Positions 7,404 to 13,806 of a DNA stretch of 41,587 nucleotides are shown in pieces. This stretch comes from Candidatus Enterococcus wittei (GTDB taxonomy: Bacteria > Bacillota > Bacilli > Lactobacillales > Enterococcaceae), in contig NZ_NGMO01000001.1 in the NCBI RefSeq assembly GCF_002140175.1, forward strand, positions 840,520-882,106, written 5' to 3'. Below the pieces are notes generated by a model. That model saw nothing but the letters and a program-made list of their open reading frames with translations, did no database searches and was not told the DNA's origin. The stretch's first letter is position 1. The number at the start of each line of letters is the position of its first letter. The translations under genes and the position numbers were made by a program.

Positions 7404-9276
7404 ATCGAGTAGAGGTCCGAATGCATAGATTCGCACCCCTCTCACACCACCATACAAGCCGTTCGGCATATGGCGGTTCAACTTATATTACAGTATGCAC
7501 TTTTAGATAGTAATCTAAGGCAAAGGGGATCCCTCTTTGCTTTAGTCGTTCATTGGATAGGGCTCTGTGAATCACTTTCGATAATCCAATAAATCGATAA
7601 CCTTTTCGACAGTAGGTTAAGCCTTTGGCTTCTTCCTCTGGTATTCCCAACTGAACCAAGGAACAGATTCTTTTCCTATAGTTCTTCCACTGCTTCCAGA
7701 TAATGACTCGAATTCTTGATCGAAGTTTAGCGTCTATTTCTGCGAGTTTCCTTTTCATTTTCGCTTTACGAAAATAGTTTACCCAACCATAAATGACTTG
7801 TTTCAGTTTCACGATTCGCTCATCAAGAGAAATACTTTTGTTTCTTTTGGTGAGCTGACGCAATTTCCGCTGAAATTTTTGGACAGACTCCTCATGGGGT
7901 TTTGGTTGATATTTCTTTGTGTGTTTGTCGTAGTAAAATCCAAAACCTAAAAATTTTGTTCCATTCGGACGGCTGATTCTACTCTTTTCCGCATTGACAA
8001 TCAGCCCTAATTTCTTTTCGATAAAGGCCGTTATGGACTGTAAAACTCGATGTGCTGCCTTTTCACTCTTGACAAAAATAATACTATCATCTGCATAGCG
8101 AACAAAATGTAGACCTCTTGATTCTAATTCTTTATCTAATTCATTTAACATAATGTTGCTTAACAGAGGGCTCAGATTACCACCTTGCGGGGTACCGATA
8201 GGTGTGTCTTCATATTTTCCTCTTTTCATTACGCCACTTACTAGATACTTTCGAATGAGAGAAATGACATCTCCATCTTCTATTGTACGCGAAATAATTC
8301 GCATAAGTTTGTCGTGATGGACAGTATCAAAGAATCGTTCTAAGTCAATATCCACTAGCCAATCATATCCGTTATTCATATAATCCACTGTTTGAACAAT
8401 TGCCATTTCACAACTGCGGTTTGGTCGAAACCCATAACTATACTCACTGAATTGTTCTTCAAATATAGGTGTAAGAATCTGACTAATTGCCTGTTGGATA
8501 ACTCTATCGACAACAGTTGGGATACCTAGTTGACGCATTTTACCATTTCCTTTTGGTATTTCAACACGTAAGGCTGGTTGCGGATTGTACTTACGTTGGC
8601 GAATTTGAGAACGAAGTTCTTCTTTGTGTTCCCGAAGATGGGATTTTAATTCCTCCACAGTAATTCCATCCACACCGCTTACCCCTTTATTACGATAAAC
8701 TCGTTTGTAGGCTTCGTTCATGTTCTGATTACTCAAAATTTGATCTAAAAGTTTCATACTCGTTTCCTCCTTCCTCTCACGTAACGAAAGACATTTCTCT
8801 TTTGATTATCTTCTGAGATACGCTCATACTTTCATCATTAACACATTCAGAAATGTATCTTTCGTGCATTTGTGGTGCAGAAACACTATAAGTAGTTCAG
8901 TCCTTCGTGGAAAAGTATTTCCACTACTATGACGTCGGCTGACTTCTCACGATAAACCTTTTTCGACCGATTTTCTTAATAGGGAACTCCTTAATCGTTC
9001 GTGAGACCTCCCAGGGTAAGACAACTAACTTTCATCTTTTACTCGCCTGATTTACTAGATAAGCTTACGCACATCTTTTGGACTTTAGTTTGTATTGGAA
9101 CCTCATCCACTTATCTAGCCTTCGTATCAGATTTCTGTTCGTCGAGCCAAGAGTTTGATACACGCTTCCTTCAGCCACATCCTCATGGATGCCACCTTGC
9201 GTTTCTCTAGCGATTGGTCGATGTGTACCCTCGCAGTGGACTTTCACCACCTAGTTAGTTGCCATGCCTGGCGCAC
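7404..9276 (-). mobile_element. group IIC intron, copy 3
   Basis: Third identical 1873-bp copy. The 5' end GTGCGCC at 9276 follows the terminator that closes the structured RNA region (9280-9304); the 3' end CTCGAT at 7404 is followed by A/T-rich sequence leading to the promoter of the 146-aa gene. Confidence 0.9.
7483..8757 (-). CDS. ltrA: group II intron reverse transcriptase/maturase (copy 3)
   Basis: Identical in all 424 residues to the proteins of copies 1 and 2, with intact YADD and maturase domain. Confidence 0.95.
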   Translation of the reverse strand: MKLLDQILSNQNMNEAYKRVYRNKGVSGVDGITVEELKSHLREHKEELRSQIRQRKYNPQPALRVEIPKGNGKMRQLGIPTVVDRVIQQAISQILTPIFEEQFSEYSYGFRPNRSCEMAIVQTVDYMNNGYDWLVDIDLERFFDTVHHDKLMRIISRTIEDGDVISLIRKYLVSGVMKRGKYEDTPIGTPQGGNLSPLLSNIMLNELDKELESRGLHFVRYADDSIIFVKSEKAAHRVLQSITAFIEKKLGLIVNAEKSRISRPNGTKFLGFGFYYDKHTKKYQPKPHEESVQKFQRKLRQLTKRNKSISLDERIVKLKQVIYGWVNYFRKAKMKRKLAEIDAKLRSRIRVIIWKQWKNYRKRICSLVQLGIPEEEAKGLTYCRKGYRFIGLSKVIHRALSNERLKQRGIPFALDYYLKVHTVI

Positions 9277-9279
9277 AAT

Positions 9280-9304
9280 AAAAAGACCACTCAACGAGTG
9301 ATCT
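9280..9304 (-). terminator. terminator of the structured RNA, intron target (copy 3)
   Basis: Minus-strand AGATCACTC, loop GTT, GAGTGGTCT, then TTTTTATT and the intron 5' end. Its AGTGGTC arm is fully complementary to the loop of the hairpin at 9774-9790 (GACCACT on the minus strand), upstream of the RNA. Confidence 0.85.
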
Positions 9305-9619
9305 CATATGTAATAGCAACCTACACACAAACAAGTCTGATACTTCCTGCACCTCACCACTGCCACATCCCTCGGTTGCTAACGAATACTGAAACAGAAT
9401 ACCGTCTCTGTTCATGACCAACGCGACAGTACAAAGCTTTGTCGCAAGCAGGTTATCGTATTCCTAATAACCCCAACTAATGTTTCTCTCCTAACCTACA
9501 CCTGAGAGTGGCACACGTCTGCGCTAGTATTTTATGCCTTCTAACTGCTAGTAGCATCCCGACTAGTCAGCCAATTCATCGGCATCCGATAAGATGAATT
9601 GTTTCCGTAGGTTCCTTAA

Positions 9620-9726
9620 GTCACTGGCAATGAATCGAACATTGCATGGTCAAATCATAAAACGTTAAGGTTATCCCTCGACGTATTGACCTTATTTTTA
9701 AGCGTTACCCTTTCCGCCACAGTGAC
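9620..9726 (-). ncRNA. tRNA-like domain at the 5' side of the structured RNA
   Basis: A 7-bp acceptor-like stem (GTCACTG 9726-9720 with CAGTGAC 9626-9620) is followed by TGGCGGAA and a GCG/CGC D-arm with a GGG-containing loop, then a T-arm GCAATG/CATTGC with the canonical loop TTCGATT that abuts the acceptor stem. Between D- and T-arm are 56 nt instead of a normal anticodon arm; TAAAA/TTTTA closes an enlarged arm with no 7-base anticodon loop I can define. CCA is not encoded. It could be a processing signal for RNase P/Z, a decayed tRNA-Leu-like gene, or a domain of the large RNA. Confidence 0.55.
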
Positions 9727-9736
9727 AAAATTAATA

Positions 9737-9764
9737 TTGTGAAAATAAATACTAAGCGTATAAT
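9737..9764 (+). promoter_or_regulatory. promoter of the zinc-ribbon gene, divergent to the RNA
   Basis: Plus-strand TTGTGA, 16-base spacer, TATAAT. The transcript would begin near 9771 and carry the hairpin CAGCG/CGCTG (9774-9790) just before the ribosome site. Confidence 0.6.
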
Positions 9765-9816
9765 TTTAGTTATCAGCGAGTGGTCCGCTGAAATAAATTA
9801 AAAGGTGGTGAACCAT

Positions 9817-9987
9817 TTGAAAAAAGTTAAAATTAAAGTTAAAACACCTAGTAAAACTAAAATCAGACGCGAATTAACTAAAGCTGTACGAAAAAACCTT
9901 CTTTGTTTTAATTGTGGAAGAAAATTACCTAGCGGAGTTGCTAGTACAGTTACTTGCCCAAGCTGTGGTGCAAAAACAAAACTATAG
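9817..9987 (+). CDS. small basic zinc-ribbon protein
   Basis: 56-aa lysine-rich protein. Residues 1-28 are strongly basic (KKVKIKVKTPSK...), and residues 30-52 hold a CFNCG...CPSCG pair that would bind zinc as in ribbon-type nucleic-acid-binding proteins. I choose the TTG start at 9817 because AAGGTGGTG ends six bases upstream; an in-frame GTG at 9805 would lie inside that site. It is transcribed away from the structured RNA and ends exactly where the opposing 28-aa gene ends. A nucleic-acid-binding role is inferred from composition only. Confidence 0.72.
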   Translation: MKKVKIKVKTPSKTKIRRELTKAVRKNLLCFNCGRKLPSGVASTVTCPSCGAKTKL

Positions 9988-10074
9988 TCAATCTTCGTAA
10001 AATTCAATTTCTACTGCTCGCCCAATTGCTACTCCTATAGCGATTAAGGCGAGTATTTTTATTGTTTTTTTCAT
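9988..10074 (-). CDS. 28-aa membrane peptide
   Basis: ATG at 10074 behind a perfect GGGAGGGG site five bases upstream. The product has a basic start (MKKTIK), one short hydrophobic helix (ILALIAIGVAIG) and an acidic end (EIEFYED). The gene stops at the base after the stop of the plus-strand zinc-ribbon gene, so the two genes meet tail to tail with no gap. Function unknown; short single-span peptides of this type occur in phage late leaders and type I toxin loci, but no antitoxin RNA is evident. Confidence 0.6.
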   Translation of the reverse strand: MKKTIKILALIAIGVAIGRAVEIEFYED

Positions 10075-10107
10075 ATTAACCCCTCCCTATTGCAATGAAT
10101 GACATGA

Positions 10108-10521
10108 CTAAATAAGACGACTAACTTCATTTGCTAGGGAGTTCATTTCAGCTGCTTTTTCTACCAAAGCAGTTGAGATACTTTCTAGCTTTTCTGATTT
10201 AACAGAATTAAATACTGGCGTCTTGATACTAATCGATACATCTTGACGAGGATCAGGACTCGTTGCTCTATTTTTTTGCACCACTGATCTGTACTTTTCT
10301 ACTGAATGATACTCAATTACTTGTTCTAAATGTTTTTTGTACTCTTTACATACAGCTTCTTTTTGAATCAATTCTAAACGTTGTTGCTCAATAATATCAA
10401 TCAACCGTTTTCGATCCATACCTTGATACTTTATTTGTTCGACTTGGTCACTAGCCTTGTTGAGCAGTTCTTTTAGTTCAGTCAAATCTAATTTGACAGT
10501 TGCTTTGATTTCTTTATCCAT
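10108..10521 (-). CDS. helical phage protein of unknown function
   Basis: 137-aa protein, largely predicted coiled coil (residues 10-80 rich in E, K, L, Q) with a Ser/Pro break around 90-110 and a C-terminal helix. ATG at 10521 is preferred because TTGGAGGAAAAGCTG gives an ideal ribosome site; longer in-frame extensions lack one. It is the first gene downstream of ArpU and its putative late promoter, where phages usually have the small terminase or an HNH gene. I see no terminase features. Confidence 0.7.
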   Translation of the reverse strand: MDKEIKATVKLDLTELKELLNKASDQVEQIKYQGMDRKRLIDIIEQQRLELIQKEAVCKEYKKHLEQVIEYHSVEKYRSVVQKNRATSPDPRQDVSISIKTPVFNSVKSEKLESISTALVEKAAEMNSLANEVSRLI

Positions 10522-10547
10522 CAGCTTTTCCTCCAATACATAAATTA

Positions 10548-10636
10548 ATAGACAGCAGCGGATGATAGATAATAAGAACAATTTAGAAGGAGTTAAAATT
10601 CACATCCTTATTCTTAATATTTCCGCTACTGTCTAT
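10548..10636 (-). repeat. long inverted repeat in the leader of the 137-aa gene
   Basis: ATAGACAGCAGCGG (10548-10561) pairs with CCGCTACTGTCTAT (10623-10636), 14 bp with one wobble, and AATAAG/CTTATT (10571-10576, 10607-10612) extends it. It ends about 12 bases upstream of the ribosome site. A second AT-rich hairpin, AATAATAAAA/TTTTATTATT, lies at 10656-10684. Confidence 0.6.
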
Positions 10637-10720
10637 CGAAGCTTAATTGTGAAACAATAATAAAACGATGTTCCTTTTATTATTATTTTATCTCAGACCT
10701 ATCACTAATCTTTCGACACT

Positions 10721-10778
10721 ATCATAATATCACTGGTAAATAGCTAAAAACCGCCATCATTCCGCCAAAAAACCGCCA
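10721..10778 (-). promoter_or_regulatory. putative ArpU-dependent late promoter
   Basis: Three CCGCCA hexamers at 10751, 10762 and 10773, each exactly 11 bp apart (one helical turn), begin two bases past the arpU stop codon. Downstream on the minus strand is TATTAT/TATGAT (10721-10729) without a good -35, about 21 bases from the last hexamer. This is the geometry of an activator-dependent promoter. Members of the ArpU/RinA/LtrC group activate late promoters close to their own gene; that ArpU binds these hexamers is inference. Confidence 0.5.
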
Positions 10779-10780
10779 AA

Positions 10781-11197
10781 TTATTTATAAGCAATTATTC
10801 TTCCGTGTTTATATGCTTCTGCAAACTCTATTAGAGCTTCCGACTTCATCCGTTGTATACTTCTTTCTGAATAACCCACTTCACGGCTAATTCTGTAGTT
10901 TGAGAAGCTATCTGGCACACAAAAGCTATAGTAGAGTATCTGACGACTAATCAGACTAAGAGCCATCAAAGCCGCTAGAATCGCATCTCTCTCTGCTTCT
11001 ATATCCATCATCTGAATGATTGCGTCTTCTGCCTTATTGCCGTGCTTCGGCGCCTTCGGCATATCCGTAATAATCGGCGACTTAATATCTATCAAAGAGC
11101 GACCTGCCATCCGCTCCAAACGCCGAAAGTTCTTCAGCACATCTCTCGCATTACATCTTGTCTGTTTGAAATCTACCTCTCGTAACAATTGCATCAA
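10781..11197 (-). CDS. arpU: ArpU family late transcriptional regulator
   Basis: 138-aa protein of the phage ArpU/RinA type, named after a regulator of muramidase export in E. hirae and now known as the activator of late genes in many prophages. The C-terminal half (about 85-130) is a sigma-like helix-turn-helix (LSLISRQILYYSF...YRISREVGYSERSIQRMKSEAL). TTG at 11197, followed by ATG, sits nine bases after AAAGGAG. It closes the early operon, as usual; packaging genes should follow but do not in this sequence. Confidence 0.85.
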   Translation of the reverse strand: MMQLLREVDFKQTRCNARDVLKNFRRLERMAGRSLIDIKSPIITDMPKAPKHGNKAEDAIIQMMDIEAERDAILAALMALSLISRQILYYSFCVPDSFSNYRISREVGYSERSIQRMKSEALIEFAEAYKHGRIIAYK

Positions 11198-11250
11198 GTC
11201 AAACCGCTCCTTTATGTGATATAATAAACTTGTCGGATTTATTACATCAG

Positions 11251-11272
11251 TCGGAGCGATCCGGCTTTTTTT
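11251..11272 (+). other. hairpin with plus-strand T-run inside the minus-strand early region
   Basis: CGGA-GCGA-TCCG followed by CTTTTTTT on the plus strand, between the 54-aa gene and arpU. For the minus-strand operon it is an A-run plus hairpin after the stop codon, without a T-run. Confidence 0.45.
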
Positions 11273-11282
11273 ATTTGCCGAG

Positions 11283-11447
11283 TTACACTTCTCGACTTAC
11301 ATAGCTCACAACAGCTGCATAGTAATTTGCATAACCTCTCTTAGAAGTTGCTAAAGATATATGCTGAATCTCATTGTTTTTCGCAAAATCGTTTAATTCT
11401 TTTTCTAATTTATAGCGAGTGTCCTCTTCAAAGATTTTAAATTTCAT
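11283..11447 (-). CDS. small Cse60-like protein
   Basis: 54-aa protein starting MKFKIFEEDTRYKLEKELNDF and ending YYAAVVSYVSREV. The beta-alpha-beta pattern with a central YYxAVVxY strand resembles the small Cse60 family seen in Bacillus sporulation and in phages; function unknown. ATG lies inside the end of the upstream gene (11-base overlap) with GGAGG eight bases before it, so it is translationally coupled. Confidence 0.65.
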   Translation of the reverse strand: MKFKIFEEDTRYKLEKELNDFAKNNEIQHISLATSKRGYANYYAAVVSYVSREV

Positions 11448-11736
11448 TGTTTATAACCTCCATATCCACCAATCTCGCTACAGCTAAATTCTCTTTGCTT
11501 TTCGCTAACCACTTGTCACATTCCATCGTGTTTTCAATACGAATGATCGCTGAGTGATTATAGAGATGTTCTACATATCCACGAAACGGATAGATGAATC
11601 CTTCTGCTTCGCAGCGAACCATGTCACCGACTTTGACTTTTGGTTTCTTACGTGTTTTAGGATTCTTTGTCGGCATATCCAGCATTAAACCGCCGATACC
11701 ATGACTACTAGCGTAAAATCCGTCTTTTAGTTTCAT
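11437..11736 (-). CDS. hypothetical phage early protein (99 aa)
   Basis: Not recognised. The N-terminus is flexible and lysine-rich (PKTRKKPKVKVGDMVRCE); the middle (VKVGDMVRC...YVEHLYNHSAIIRI) reads like a small SH3-type beta barrel, a fold used by nucleic-acid or protein-binding adaptors. Start overlaps the stop of the upstream gene by four bases, so it is part of the early operon. Confidence 0.75.
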   Translation of the reverse strand: MKLKDGFYASSHGIGGLMLDMPTKNPKTRKKPKVKVGDMVRCEAEGFIYPFRGYVEHLYNHSAIIRIENTMECDKWLAKSKENLAVARLVDMEVINNEI

Positions 11737-11948
11737 TCTTTCTCCTCCGTCGTTACCGTGATTTTTTTCAGACTCACTTCATGATCTGTATACTCATGAA
11801 TCAATTCGATTAAATCTTTTACATAAACGTAATTACCACTCATGTTTTTAATGACATTTCCACCGCCCAAACTTAGCGACCCATCAACATTCAACCCTCT
11901 CACATAACCATGTCCAGAATCAATTGCGTAATATATTTCTTCTTTCAC
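11733..11948 (-). CDS. hypothetical phage early protein (71 aa)
   Basis: Not recognised. Short mixed beta protein (YYAIDSGHGYVRGLNVDGSLSLGG) with a charged C-terminal segment. ATG overlaps the upstream stop (ATGA), so it is coupled within the early operon. Confidence 0.72.
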   Translation of the reverse strand: MKEEIYYAIDSGHGYVRGLNVDGSLSLGGGNVIKNMSGNYVYVKDLIELIHEYTDHEVSLKKITVTTEEKE

Positions 11949-12166
11949 TCTGCTTCCTCCAATTTAATAGACAATGTTTTTGCAGTCGGTGATTCTACTT
12001 TTCTTAACTGCGCGATATCTTTATTTGCTGATCTTTCATCAAAATACTCCTGAGCTCTCCTCTTGTTTTTTGTAAAAACTGGCTTGCTATCATTCCAGTG
12101 ATGGAAATAAGCTTTCTTAAACGAACCATCTTTGTAATCGAACAGATAAAATGCTATTTTGAACAT
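11945..12166 (-). CDS. hypothetical phage early protein (73 aa)
   Basis: Not recognised. Starts MFKIAFYLFDYKDGSF and contains the pattern KPVFTKNKRRAQEYFDERSA, seen in small phage early proteins of unknown role. It starts one base after the MazG-like stop codon and overlaps the next gene by four bases. Confidence 0.72.
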   Translation of the reverse strand: MFKIAFYLFDYKDGSFKKAYFHHWNDSKPVFTKNKRRAQEYFDERSANKDIAQLRKVESPTAKTLSIKLEEAE

Positions 12167-12478
12167 TCATTCCGCTTCCTCCAAATCACTCGACTTCACG
12201 AATACACCATCTACCATTTTTCCTGTGCGCTCTTTGATTTCGTTGTATGCTTGGTTCAGACACTCGTACAAATCCATATCATTTTGCATAGCTAAAATAA
12301 TCAAGGTTACTACTACGTCTCCAATTCCGTCTCTTAAACCATGTTCATCTTTTCTAGCTAGAGAAGCGGCAACTTCCCCAATCTCTTCGATCGTTTTTAA
12401 CATTTGCTTGCTGGAATCAGCTTGATCCAATCCCTTATCTTTAGCCCACTGCTCTACTTTTGTGATTAGTTCGTCCAT
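12167..12478 (-). CDS. MazG-like nucleotide pyrophosphohydrolase
   Basis: 103-aa all-alpha NTP-PPase of the MazG-like superfamily. The metal-binding motif EEIGEVAASL (about residues 31-40) is followed by DGIGDVVVTL (about 50-59), the EExxE...ExxD pattern of the family. It would hydrolyse NTPs or dNTPs to monophosphates; phages use such enzymes to adjust nucleotide pools or lower ppGpp. Its ATG overlaps the stop of the preceding membrane-protein gene (TAATG). Confidence 0.85.
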   Translation of the reverse strand: MDELITKVEQWAKDKGLDQADSSKQMLKTIEEIGEVAASLARKDEHGLRDGIGDVVVTLIILAMQNDMDLYECLNQAYNEIKERTGKMVDGVFVKSSDLEEAE

Positions 12479-12654
12479 TATTCATTCTCCTTTATATATT
12501 TAAGTTGGATAATACAACTTGTAACAAATGAAGCTAATGTTAAAATTGTGCCGATTGGTGTTAAAAAACCGCTTTTTATCGTATTAATTAATATAGCTAC
12601 AAATATCGTTATATAGAATAAAAAGTGAATTGACGCTAACATTAAATTAAACAT
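12478..12654 (-). CDS. 58-aa two-span membrane protein
   Basis: Small gene with ATG at 12654 right after the stop of its upstream neighbour and GAGGAGG five bases before it. Product has two hydrophobic helices (about 5-24 and 31-50) and a charged end KYIKENE. Its TAA overlaps the ATG of the MazG-like gene. Unknown function; the coupling on both sides supports that it is translated. Confidence 0.7.
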   Translation of the reverse strand: MFNLMLASIHFLFYITIFVAILINTIKSGFLTPIGTILTLASFVTSCIIQLKYIKENE

Positions 12655-12969
12655 CTAGTCCTCCTCGAAATACTCATTCAGTATCTCTCTATACTTTTCT
12701 ACAAATTTGAAACGATCTTGATGAAGTTTCTTGCTCCAATTTGTTTGCCGATCCAGCTCACGCATCTGATCGAACCCTTTTTGAATTTCGTTGTAATAAA
12801 ATTCAATGTTTGCTGCTGCTTTCCAATGCCTGCTACTTCGCACTCCTGCTCCTGTTTCAGCCATTTCCAACTTAACTAATTCCGCTCGTTCTTTTGATTT
12901 TCTATCTTTCTGAATTTTCATCATGATTTTCTTGAGGATGATGTCACTGTATTGTGTAATGAGATCCAT
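12655..12969 (-). CDS. hypothetical phage early protein (104 aa)
   Basis: Not recognised. Charged, helical throughout (KIQKDRKSKERAELVKLEMAE, then WKAAANIEFYYNEIQKGFDQM). Starts on the last base of the upstream stop codon, so it is coupled in the replication operon. Confidence 0.72.
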   Translation of the reverse strand: MDLITQYSDIILKKIMMKIQKDRKSKERAELVKLEMAETGAGVRSSRHWKAAANIEFYYNEIQKGFDQMRELDRQTNWSKKLHQDRFKFVEKYREILNEYFEED

Positions 12970-13274
12970 TATTTCTCCTCCACATACTTAAATTGACGTC
13001 CTTTAGAATCAATATCCATATTCTTCGCTCTATCCCAGATGATGTTTTTGCTCAGACCAGTAATTTCAGATAACTGTTCAGCAGTACCCGTTACTAGAAT
13101 TCGATCACCATGCCAGATTGCAATTTTTCTCGGCGTTTTCCGTTTGGGTTTTTCAGTCCACATTGATTTACCGAGCTTTTGGACTTCTGCAACTATTTCT
13201 TTGTCTTCTTGCCAAGATTCTGACTTAGTTAATTCAGCAATTCGTTTCATTGCTACTTTCTTATCCACATTCAT
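12969..13274 (-). CDS. hypothetical phage DNA-binding-like protein (101 aa)
   Basis: Unassigned. The C-terminal part (GTAEQLSEITGLSKNIIWDRAKN, about 62-84) reads as a helix-turn-helix similar to the HTH of small phage homing or adaptor proteins; the middle is basic (KPKRKTPRKIAIW). ATG overlaps the previous stop. DNA binding is inference from the HTH pattern. Confidence 0.7.
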   Translation of the reverse strand: MNVDKKVAMKRIAELTKSESWQEDKEIVAEVQKLGKSMWTEKPKRKTPRKIAIWHGDRILVTGTAEQLSEITGLSKNIIWDRAKNMDIDSKGRQFKYVEEK

Positions 13275-13432
13275 TCCTCCAATCTACGAATTTCCCTTCT
13301 TAAATTCACTATGTGCAAATCGATTGCCTTTTTCGCCGTTTCATTGACCATCACTGCCTTTGTCCGTTCCAGATCGTCAATCTCACGTTGAATGCTTCGA
13401 ATACGCATTTGAATCACTTCTTCTGTTGTCAT
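13271..13432 (-). CDS. 53-aa coiled-coil protein
   Basis: ATG at 13432 behind GAGGTGG; the TGA overlaps the next ATG (ATGA). The product is one long amphipathic helix with heptads of I/L (MRIRSIQREIDDL...IVNLRREIRRLEE). Function unknown; in this position phages often carry such short helical accessory proteins. Confidence 0.65.
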   Translation of the reverse strand: MTTEEVIQMRIRSIQREIDDLERTKAVMVNETAKKAIDLHIVNLRREIRRLEE

Positions 13433-13446
13433 GATGGACCACCTCG

Positions 13447-13806
13447 TTAAAAACGCTCTTCCTTGAACGTATTCCGATATTTTTTAGCTAAAATCAACGG
13501 CACTTGATATTTATGACAGAATAACTTTGCCTTGATCTTAAATTCTTTTGTCTGCATTCCTTTAACATCTACGACTTTAACAAGTTTGCCGTTTTTATAA
13601 AATGTGAAGTCAGGAATATACTCGATCTTGCGATACTTCTTTCCGTCTAGTTCAAATTTCGGCATCAGCTCAAATTTTTCCTGAAGTTTTACTTTCCAGC
13701 CATTCGCTTCAGCTTGCCACAAGGCTAGATCGTAATACTCTGCTTCTGCGATAGAATCAAACTTGATACCTCGATGAACAGTCTTTTTATTACGGTATTT
13801 ATTCAT
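13447..13806 (-). CDS. DUF1064 protein, PD-(D/E)XK nuclease fold
   Basis: 119-aa phage protein with FDSIAEAEYYDL (about 16-27), then EYIPDFTFYKNGK (about 62-74) and VVDVKGMQT (about 77-85). The E...D...(D)xK set matches the DUF1064 branch of the PD-(D/E)XK nucleases, thought to serve as Holliday-junction or branch nucleases in phage recombination. ATG overlaps the stop of the helicase-loader gene, supporting a shared role in replication. Confidence 0.85.
   Translation of the reverse strand: MNKYRNKKTVHRGIKFDSIAEAEYYDLALWQAEANGWKVKLQEKFELMPKFELDGKKYRKIEYIPDFTFYKNGKLVKVVDVKGMQTKEFKIKAKLFCHKYQVPLILAKKYRNTFKEERF

Larger units (their letters stand above)
9277..9726 (-). ncRNA. candidate large structured phage RNA (GOLLD/ROOL-like in kind)
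   Basis: About 450 nt without a reading frame but dense in perfect inverted repeats on the minus strand: a tRNA-like domain (9620-9726); GTAGGTT 9607-9613 with AACCTAC 9493-9499; CAATTCATC/GATGAATTG 9572-9601; CTG-CTAGT/ACTAG-CAG 9547-9571; CTCTC/GAGAG 9486-9508; GGTTAT/ATAACC 9451-9472; GCGACA/TGTCGC 9423-9445; AACAGA/TCTGTT 9393-9412; AGCAACC/GGTTGCT 9315-9380; then a terminator. Giant ornate RNAs (GOLLD, ROOL) are known from prophages of Lactobacillales and are often linked to tRNAs. The family cannot be assigned by eye, and the length is below the usual 580-800 nt. Confidence 0.6.

Noticed and set aside
9620-9726. Functional tRNA gene
   Set aside because: Acceptor and T-arm are good, but no 7-base anticodon loop can be drawn and the middle is far too long, so I call it tRNA-like only.
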